From: Nipponacmea schrenckii
Taxonomy: Eukaryota; Mollusca; Gastropoda; Lottiidae
Assembly: GCA_030562195.1 (NCBI GenBank)
Contig: JAUJPP010000007.1
Coordinates: forward strand, 27,773,769-27,837,768
Direction of reading: 5' to 3'
DNA length: 64,000 nt
Below the pieces are notes generated by a model. It had not been told where the DNA came from and did no database searches. It saw only the letters and a program-made list of their open reading frames with translations. Every line of letters starts with the position of its first letter. Positions within the stretch are counted from its first letter, which is position 1. The position numbers were made by a program, and so were the translations under genes. This document shows positions 55,901-64,000 of this stretch, piece by piece.

Positions 55901-58900
55901 TATTTAGTGTCAGTTATTGGGCCTGTTTTCAAAATCGCTTTCAACTTTTGGCTTGTGAACACTTTAAACATTCATTTTTGACAAAACTCGCTGAAATTGT
56001 TTAATATCAACCAAGAATGAGCCTTATTAAGAATTAAAAATATCAAAATATTATTAAGGGTGAACCCTATTGCAAATCATAAAAATACCGAAAAATATTT
56101 AATGAGTTGAGTTAGGTACAATTCTTGACAGTTTTTAATGAAACTAGAGACCCTAGAAAAAAATATATGGTGGAAGGTAGAATATTTCATTCCACTTTTG
56201 TAACCTTACTGAAAAGTTTTTATTTGAAATAAATGCTGCCAGTGGGCGTATATTACCTTGCCTGGCAAGCTATCTTTAATAAATGTACTGAAATTGCATA
56301 AGAATTATCTTAAATTCAATAAATTTGAATTTTTTTTTAGTTTGATTTGTTTTTAAATTTTTTGAGTCAAATTTGAGTTTTTGAAAGAGTAATAATTGCT
56401 TAATATTGATATGAAAGGATATGTATTTTCAGCTCCCACTGAGACACCAAAAGTCAGTGATGGGAAGCTTTCACTAGGAACAGAAGTCTTACCAATTTTA
56501 ATGTTTGCTTGTAATAGAGTGACAGTAAGTCGAAGTTTAGATAGACTTTTAAAGTAAGTATTAAATTAAATTAAATAATTAAAGTATTGTGACCTTGAAA
56601 AAGTCATCCTTTCTCGTTATTCTAGTTGAACCAGCTAATAATATTAAATTATTAAAGTAGGGCAGCTGGTAATACTAAATTATTAAAGTAGGGCAGCTGG
56701 TAATACTTAATAATTAAATTAGGGCAGCTGGTAATACTAAATTATTAAAGTAGGGCAACTGCTAATACTAACTTATTAAAATATTGTGACCTTGAATAAG
56801 TCATCCTTCCTCGTTACTCTAGTCAAACTAGCTGATAATATTAAATTATTAAAGTAGGGATGCTGGTAATACTAAATTATTAAAGTATTGTGACCTTCAA
56901 TAAGTCAACATTCCTTGTTATTCTAGTCAAACTAGCTGATAATATTAAATTATAAAAGTTGGGTAGCTGGTAATACTAAAGTAGGGTGACCTTGAATAAA
57001 ACATCCTTCCTCATTATTCATGTCGAACCAGCTGATAATGGGTTTTGGGAAAGTTCAATGCCAAAAGGTTTGGCCAAGCTGGTAGACATGATTATTTTAA
57101 CCCAAGTTTGTTATTCATTTAAAAATTGATGTTTTATTTTTTATTTAAAACATAGCTTAATTTTTTTCCTTACTCATAATATTCAAAAAGTTGAAAACAA
57201 AACCATTAGTAGCCATTAATAACATTAATCAATCTTCTTCAAAACTGCCTTTGGTCATACTTCCTCAAAGCTGTGGTCATAGAAATTAAGGAAATCATAG
57301 GTAAAAACTGTCCAATATAAACGCGTCCTACAAATCTTTCAAGGAAATCCCAATCATTCAAATCAAATTCCTCATTATAGGCGCTTTGTTCTCATTTCAA
57401 GCCTACAAAATGAAGTCTAGTTAGATTAATACAGGTTGATAAGACCATGTTAAAACCAGTATTAAAATATGAATACAATGTCAATAAACATAAGACCAAG
57501 TGTTGAATCTATCAATATTTACAGTTGATATGATCTTTCTTAATACATCCTTTTTATCTCTCTGTCTACTAATCTTCAATGACCTTTAAATAACAACATA
57601 AAAATATATTCTTGCTAAAGGTTTTAGAATGAGCCTAGCAAACAATAATAAATGTGATTTTGATTGGTGATAAACACCTTTTTTTTTAGAGCAGATAAAC
57701 TAATGAGAAAAGTATTAGTTTCTTGTGAATAAACACAAGTAGGTCTTATGTTTATCATGTTAATTATCACTTTCTTAGATGAAAATAGAAAAAACTTTTT
57801 GAAAGTTATTAGAAATTAGACACTAGCTTGTTATGAATAAAATTTAATTTGTCGTGAATGAATGATGATGATAATAAAAATTTAAATTTAGCCATTGTAT
57901 GCAATAAAAGTTAGGATATAGTAATCATCTACATTGTTTTTTCATACACTGTATTTAAAGTTTTGAAATTTCTAATGCTATGGTTATTATTCTACAAACT
58001 TTATTCATTTACTATATTATCTAGTCAAAATTGAATATAGGGAGTGACTGTGGCTCAGTGAGTTAGACGCTTGTCTGCTAAACTTACAGTCCAGGGTTCA
58101 GTCCCTGCAAAGGTCGAGATGAACCTTTTGGAGTTTTCAGCCCAGTTTCCTGTTGTAGTGTAGACTTTCAGATGGGTCAATAAACCAAGGCCCTGTTCTC
58201 TACAGGCTGTGATCAACAGTTAAACATTGCAAGAAGACTAGTCTCATGCCACTCTTGTCTTACTTTGCCAAATTTTGGCAAGAGCAGCCCTATAGCTGTT
58301 TGTCTTTGAAAAAGGACAAGAATGAAACTTGTTTTTTTATTATTTTTCTAAAATCAAAATGGCCCAAAATTGCCGTAGTTATTATTAATAATTATATGGT
58401 AAATCAATTTAGTATAAAAAATAACCTGAAATTTCACATAATAATGTTCTCTTTAAAAGTGTTTTGAATACAATTTATGATATATGATGTTATAATTCTA
58501 TTGTATTTTAATAATCAATAATGTTAATTCTTAGTCTAGTATTGACAATCAATTAAGACAGTGTGAGATCTAGTCAATATTTATGTTCGTAAATGTTCTT
58601 ATTTTTATATGTCAAAGTTTCTATGCATAAACATTTCTTCATGTTTTGAATAAAATATAAACATTTTTGCATGTTTTGAATAAAATATAAACATTTCTTC
58701 ATGTTTTGAATAAAATGAGTTCTAGACCAAAAATAGTCACTGTCATCTATTTGATTCCCTGCAACTTTAAGTGAACTCTTCCACACATGCATACTTTCTA
58801 TTAATATTAATATGTATGATTTGGGACAGCTCATTTGTTTAATTAAGGTGTGTTTTTGTTACTTTTTTCTTATATTCAACATTGAATAAGATACCAATTT

Positions 58901-61900
58901 TAACTAAAAATCATACTTGGTTAGCAATAGACCATCTGTGGCTTCTTGAGATGAATAAATAAAAAAATAAAAATACATTACTTAAAGGGATAATAGGCGT
59001 TAGAATACAGTCGTCATTGGCTTCTATTTGTGTTTAATATTGACTATTAGTTAAATAAGTATGCATCCCACACTTTACCAAATTTAAAAAGCGACAATAA
59101 AGATACATGAATAACATTGAATAAGATACCAATTTTAACTAAAAATCATACTTGGCTAGCAATAGACCATCTGTGGCTTCTTGAGATGTACAAATAAAAA
59201 TACATTACTTAAAGGGATAATAGGCGTTAGAATACAGTCGTCATTGGCTTCTATTTGTGTTTAATATTGGCTATTAGTTAAATAAGTATGCATCCCACAC
59301 TTTACCAAATTTAAAAAGCGACAATAAAGATACATGTATATACGAAATGTTAAAAAAAAGTGAGCCCGCGGCGATTCCATTCAGTTTGAAGATAAAAGCG
59401 CCTTGTAAATCAATGCTGATACATCATTGTGCAATTCAACAGTAGGGGTCAAGGACGCGTGAAAACCCACATGTAAGAGTTACTTCCCTTTATATTTACA
59501 CAATTTGAAAATCGCTGAACGGAAGTATTAGGCGTTTTATAAGTAACTACTTGATTTTGTGGTTAATAGAGGGATTTTGATGTATAGTTATGACACCAGG
59601 TAAGTCCACTGATGGGAACATACTGTTATTGTCCAAATTTGATGAAATTAAATTTTTATGTTCCTTCTAACGCATATTATCCCTTCAAGAAAAAAAAATC
59701 TGCAGGCCACCTGTATTTTTTGTCCTGCATTATTTTTATTAATCATCAATACCCTTGTTCTCCATTAGATATAGACCAGATGCTAAAAAATTCCCCATCA
59801 TAGTGACACAGGACTGTGGTCATCAACCAACAGCTACAGTTATACAGAAATATGTCTCTAGTCATGGTATCATTCATATAAAGGTACATAACTCAATTTT
59901 TAGATTATCTTCGGAAAAGAAGTTCAAATACTAGCTGACTAGCCTAGGTTTGACTTAGCTTAAGATGTTTTATCAACTTTATTGAGTTTTTGCAAAGAAA
60001 AATGCTGATGCTAATTTAATATTTAAAAACTCAATATTCTATATTTTCACTTACAGCAACCAGATTTAAGTGATATAAAGCTACCCTGGCCACAGAGAAA
60101 ATTTGCTGGTTATTATAAAATATCAAGGCATTATAAATGGGCTTTAGATCAAGTCTTTCATCAATTTAATTTCTCAACAGTTATCATAGTTGAAGGTATT
60201 CAAATCTTTTTTTATAGAATCAGTTAATCTTTCGGATTTATCAACCCAGTTTTTTCTTGTCTCATTGCACACTACATGATTTTCTACATAATGTTTGAAC
60301 CAATTAAATTATTTAATTATGGATAATGCATTATATTTTTAGATGATCTTGACATATCACCTGATTTTTACGAGTATTTCGCAGCAACATATCCTCTATT
60401 ACACTTAGAGAAAGAGTTATGGTGTGTGTCAGCATGGAATGATAATGGTAAAGCTAATCTAGTATCAGATGAACCAGGTAATTATCTCCCTTATCCATAA
60501 GGGAATGGAGTTGATACTGGAGAGGGGGTCAATATATTTAACTTAAGGGAATGGCATTTCCAATCTCATTGCTTTGCTTCTATGTTCAGGATAGCATCAA
60601 GATCTGAAGTGTGAAATAGAGGATTATCTTGTACACAGGCATGTGAGGTTTTACGCAATTCACAACCTTGTTGCCTTGCTTCTATTTTAAAGGTGTGAAT
60701 ATCTTAAATGTGAACTGGTGGACCTTGTAGACACAAAAAGTTGCTGTTTTTGCTACTCTTCAAAATGAATATTGTATTTCTCTTTTTACATTTTCAATAC
60801 ATTTAAAGATACTCAAAATAAAGGAATGTGGGTATTGACTATTATGTTTTGTTTTTTTAACAGAGAAGTTACATAGAAGTGATTTCTTCCCTGGTTTAGG
60901 ATGGATGATAGAAAAATCATTATGGTTAGAACTGGGTCCGAAATGGCCTCAAGCGTAAGTAATATTACATAATCGTAGTCTGATGAATACAATGGCAAAA
61001 AGTATTTTTTAAGGTGACAATGCTAAGACAATGTATTCTTGTTTAGTTTTTAGACAAATTGTACATGAAATACATGTATATGTGTATTTTTCTTTTCTCT
61101 ATTTCATTTATTGTATTGCCCCATGGGCTGAATATTAGACATGGCCATGTCTTTGTGTATTGGACCTAATTCTGACCCATGTAAAAGAAGGAGTTTATTA
61201 CTAATATTATTAAGATTGTAATACCAAATTTGGCATGTGATGATCTAAGATGAGATAAGAATGTTTTTGTTATTAATTTAGGTTCTGGGATGATTGGATG
61301 AGGCACCCAGATCAGAGAAAAGGTCGAGAATGTATTAGACCTGAAATTTGCAGAACTAGTACTTTTGGTAAAAAAGGTGTTAGCAAGTATGTACCTTTCC
61401 TATTATTTTATGCTGAATAAACAAAAGAGTTGTGTATTAATTATTAGAACAAGTAAAAGTAATTGATTATGTTTGACTGGCCTGTTCTCGTTTGTTTTCG
61501 CACTGATTGAAGCTGTCATTGTGTGTTTCATAGTGTGTTTCATTGTGTTTTTCATTGTGTGTTTCATAGTGCGTTTCATTGTGTGTTTCATTGTGTGTTT
61601 CATTGCCTAAGATAATATAATGATAAAATAAAAACAGTAAGAATTCTCTTCATTTTCATTTTTTCTTTAAAATGGTTGATTTAAAATGATTGGTTTCTTT
61701 TCACAGTGGTTTATTCTATGAAAAACATTTAAAATTTATCAAGTTAAATGAACAGCTTGTGCCTTTTTCTAAAATGGATCTTTCTTATTTAAAAAAGGTA
61801 AGTTGAAATCATTTTATTGACTGCTCTAAGTATGCTCTTTCACAGTATTAGTTAAAGAGTTAAAAATGACTAAAGACAGCTACCTAATTTTACAAAAATA

Positions 61901-62649
61901 TTAAAACAGTGTGGTAGAAAATAGACATAAATAACAGCATTAATCACAAGATAATTTATAAAAACAATAAACTAGAAGTAAATTTATGGTAATCGATAAA
62001 GAGAACATGTTTTTTGTTTGTTTTAGGAGAGATACGATGTAGAATTTATGAAAGAAGTGTATAATTCACCAGAAATGACTGTAACAGAAGTGGTTGTATC
62101 AGCTAATAAACCACAACTCCATCCAGTTCGAGTCACATATAAATCTAAAGACGAATTCAAAGCTGCTGCTAAAAAATTAGGAATAATGGATGATTATAAG
62201 GTATGCAATTCTACTGTAATATTTGTCCACAAAGATTTCTTTGTTTATTCTGTAACTTGTAAAATTGAATAACAGAACACATTATGGTGGTGCACTACTC
62301 CTGTTGTAAAACTGTGTTCTGTCTCATTTAAAGTGATTTCTACTCGTAAATGTTGCTTAAGAATTATTGGAATTTAAGGCCGAGTTTAGAATAAGATAGT
62401 CGATAGGAAATGAACGCCAATTCCAGAAAGCACTGTTTGTGCAATAAGAGGTACATGTTGATTTGAATACACATTACTCAATCTCCTAGCAGACGACAAA
62501 TTTAACTCCACTGTAATTATTTGTTTTGATTTTAGGCGGGTGTACCGAGAGGGGCCTATAGAGGTGTTGTTAGTTTTGTATTCCGTGGGAGAAGAATCTA
62601 TCTGGCTCCTCCGTCAACTTGGAAAAATTACGACCCCACGTGGAGCTGA
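52916..62649 (+). CDS. MGAT1: Alpha-1,3-mannosyl-glycoprotein 2-beta-N-acetylglucosaminyltransferase (GnT-I)
   Basis: Golgi enzyme moving GlcNAc from UDP-GlcNAc onto Man5GlcNAc2, the gate to hybrid and complex N-glycans. Exons: 52916-53017, 53521-53641, 56433-56553, 59769-59883, 60057-60195, 60343-60477, 60864-60954, 61282-61386, 61707-61797, 62027-62200, 62536-62649; 1308 nt, 435 codons plus stop. Type II topology: short basic cytosolic MRIKRSH, membrane anchor about residues 8-27, then a charged heptad-like stem (exon 53521-53641). Catalytic GT13 domain: [20 protein letters not shown], the metal-binding EDD at 199-201 ([14 protein letters not shown]), [29 protein letters not shown] (278-279, region of the catalytic base), [20 protein letters not shown], and C-terminal [14 protein letters not shown]. 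All expected motifs are intact and the length is close to the vertebrate enzyme (445). Confidence 0.97.
53701..54048. mobile_element. TATACGCCCAC repeat-family member, copy 3 (short)
   Basis: Left end TATACGCATATATGAAATTA, one or two internal units, then the same right-end sequence as the next copy (AGTATTTCATTAC..TTTTTATTT..CTGCCTGTGGGCGTAAATTACC). It lies only 76 bp before copy 4, in the MGAT1 intron between exons ending 53641 and starting 56433. Confidence 0.7.
54125..56252. mobile_element. TATACGCCCAC repeat-family member, copy 4 with ~12 tandem 160-bp units
   Basis: Inverted ends TATACGCCCACATG (54125) and CAGTGGGCGTATA (to 56252). After the left end comes a (GTCC)n run (54174-54200), then about twelve units of about 160 bp, recognisable by CTTGTAAACACTCTA near 54210, 54353, 54516, 54675, 54838, 54998, 55157, 55317, 55476, 55637, 55788 and 55950. 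Each unit also has GATTTTGATGAAACTTGG, AAGGATGAACCCTATTGAAA and TTATTGCCCTTGTTCTTGAA. Subtypes are interspersed, e.g. CATTCTTGAGAGAAC at 54516 and 55637. No protein signal. Confidence 0.88.
56588..57110 (+). repeat. SINE-family-B block with expanded internal tandem repeats
   Basis: Combines a phrase TGTGACCTTGAATAAGTCA..CCTTCCTCGTTATTCTAGTC (about four copies) with a 33-bp unit TAAATTATTAAAGTAGGGCA + GCTGGTAATAC (about seven copies). It ends with AATGCCAAAAGGTTTGGCCA and AGCTGGTAGACATG, as at 42890. It starts about 35 bp after the exon 56433-56553 donor. Confidence 0.65.
58041..58270 (+). mobile_element. tRNA-derived SINE (family A), most complete copy
   Basis: Pol III A box TGGCTCAGTGAGTTAGA at 58050-58066 and B box GGTTCAGTCCC at 58095-58105, spaced as in a tRNA. 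The head is followed by a non-tRNA body (CAGATGGGTCAATAAACC, CTACAGGCTGTGATCAACAG). Related bodies at 24865 (+) and 45790 (-). Lies in MGAT1 intron 56554-59768. Not a functional tRNA, since the 3' half does not fold as one. Confidence 0.75.
58627..58716. repeat. Three 30-bp tandem copies
   Basis: Three near-identical copies of ATAAACATTTCTTCATGTTT + TGAATAAAAT (one has a two-base change). Intronic. Confidence 0.9.
58878..59340. repeat. Nearly identical 235-bp tandem duplication
   Basis: The segment 58878-59112 (AACATTGAATAAGATACC to GATACATGAAT) recurs at 59113-59340 with only a few substitutions and a short A-run deletion. High identity inside an intron implies a recent unequal exchange or replication slip. 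It includes GGGATAATAGGCGTTAGAAT in each copy. Confidence 0.92.
61516..61605. repeat. 12-bp microsatellite-like array in MGAT1 intron
   Basis: About seven copies of TGTGTTTCATTG with A/T and C/T variants, 130 bp after the donor at 61386. Confidence 0.9.
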
Positions 62650-63390
62650 CAGCAGGATATATTAGAAGTTTTAAAAGATTTAATATATTCAATATTCAAT
62701 GACTAAGCTTGTTTTACGACTTTCAAAAACGCTTTAGTGACATAATCAAATTTAGTGATATTCAGTGATATTCGCCTACAGAAGCACTGGCCTTGTCCAC
62801 AAGTAGAGACTTTGAATTTTCACATTAGAATACATCAATTTGAGAAGAAATCACTTACTTTCAGAGAGATTACCTTGACAAACCAATGGTGTATATTGTC
62901 GAAAAAGTCTTATCTGTGTAAGACCGTTTGCAACCAAAACAGACAAAATATACAATTAAACATGTCCATCTATTACTAATAGAAGTATATTTTGGCAGAA
63001 TTTATCTGAAAATGAGCCTATTGCAAAAGGGTAGAATATTTTATGTGTTGGCATTTATCTAAAGTGATTTGAAAGTGTGAAACAAGTTGTTACGTATGGT
63101 TGTTTTTATGGTGTGTGTGAACAGAGAATTTATTTTGTTATAGTATGGTTGTTGATATTGTACAGTGGTAAAAACTGTTCTATTCCAGATGTGATATAAT
63201 GTTGATATCAGAAGGAATGTCTTCACTAATTGTAAAAAAACCTCATATCTAATCAATGTAGTGGTAGTTTTTGAGAAAATTTAATCCAAGGCAATATCTT
63301 ATACTGTACAAAACCTATATAATCTTCATCAAAAACTAATACTTAACAAACCACAATATTCATAATACCAAACTATAGTACATCAATAAA
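62650..63390 (+). other. MGAT1 3' UTR
   Basis: AT-rich tail after the stop at 62647-62649. The first canonical AATAAA is at 63385-63390, giving a 3' UTR of about 760 bp; earlier variant signals could be used. Nothing else recognisable. Confidence 0.5.
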
Positions 63391-63458
63391 CCCAACATGA
63401 TCATTACTGAAATAATGTGTTTTTCTTACTCTATGACTTTAAGTAACTACCACATTTT

Positions 63459-64000
63459 TATACGCCCACATGAATATGTGGACATATATTGTTGTCGCCC
63501 CTGTCTGTCCGTCAACATTTGTTGTAGACACTATAGAAGCTACAATTTTCTATGGATTTTAATGAAACTTGGTATAAGCATTGGTATTGATAAGACGGCT
63601 GTTAGGTTCAATTTGGACGATTTCTTAGTTATTGCCCTTGCCTCTATATTTGTTGTAGACAAAAAAGAAACTACAATTTTCAATGGATTTTAATGAAACT
63701 TGGTGGGAGCATTGGAATTGATAAGACAGCGGTCAGGTTTGAATTTTCGATGAACAGTATTTTGAGTTATTGCCCTTGACTTATTTACATCACGTCAAAA
63801 TTTATTGTTGATGCAATAGAAGATATAATTTTCAATGGATTTGAATCAAACTTGGTATGAGCATTGGAATTGATAAGGCGGTGGTCAGGTTTGAATTTGA
63901 TGATTTTTTGATGAACAGTTTATGAGTAATTGCCCTTGACTAAGCAAAATTGTGTAAAAATTCATTTGTTGTAGACACTATAGAAGCTGCAATTTTCTAT
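63459..64000. mobile_element. TATACGCCCAC repeat-family member, copy 5 (runs off window)
   Basis: Starts TATACGCCCACATGAATATG, then TCTGTCCGTCAAC and at least four units of 130-165 bp beginning TTGTTGTAGACACTATAGAA (about 63518, 63648, 63801, 63964). Each unit contains TGGATTTTAATGAAACTTGG and GTTATTGCCCTTG. The right end lies beyond the window. Confidence 0.75.

Noticed and set aside
54674..55971. Several minus-strand frames with a repeating peptide ending SRVFTS
   Set aside because: Artefact of the ~160-bp tandem units read in reverse. No start context, no conserved domain, and the frame breaks between units.
58041..58110. Functional tRNA gene
   Set aside because: A and B boxes are present but the sequence does not continue into a tRNA 3' half, and the body is a dispersed repeat, so it is a SINE head.

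Overview
The window is nuclear DNA of an animal: AT-rich, five spliced genes with GT-AG introns, and about as much repeat as coding sequence. The proteins (class V myosin, a TBC Rab-GAP, WDR61/SKI8, TTC23, MGAT1) are bilaterian. The repeat content (a family with TATACGCCCAC ends and ~160-bp internal units, tRNA-headed SINEs, a CCHC-like LINE tail, many foldback MITEs) and the very short first coding exons fit a lophotrochozoan, most likely a mollusc. The species cannot be fixed from the sequence alone.

Layout. (1) 5-19254, minus: 5' part of a class V myosin (motor, six IQ motifs, start of the coiled coil), running off the left edge. Its 6.4-kb first intron holds a candidate second first exon. 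(2) 19944-25917, plus: a TBC-domain Rab GTPase-activating protein, head to head with the myosin across 689 bp. (3) 27504-31917, minus: WDR61/SKI8, complete, 305 codons, convergent with the TBC gene and carrying a 1.19-kb transposon in an intron. (4) 32852-38800, plus: TTC23, complete, 486 codons, head to head with WDR61. Two of its introns are AT-AC and carry U12 (minor spliceosome) signals. (5) 39395-62649, plus: MGAT1 (GlcNAc-transferase I), 435 codons, with an untranslated first exon about 13.3 kb upstream of the coding exons. (6) 62650-64000: MGAT1 3' UTR, then another TATACGCCCAC-type repeat running off the right edge.

Exon joins were checked for reading frame. All four genes complete in the window sum to a multiple of three with every phase matching, and the myosin part adds up to 998 codons. 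The genes do not form an operon or pathway. They are neighbours with cell-biological roles: actin-based vesicle transport, Rab inactivation, RNA decay/transcription, cilium, and Golgi N-glycan branching. There is no bacterial-type defence or biosynthetic system here. The items most worth a second look are the paired AT-AC introns, the alternative myosin N-terminus, and the two unusual transposon families.
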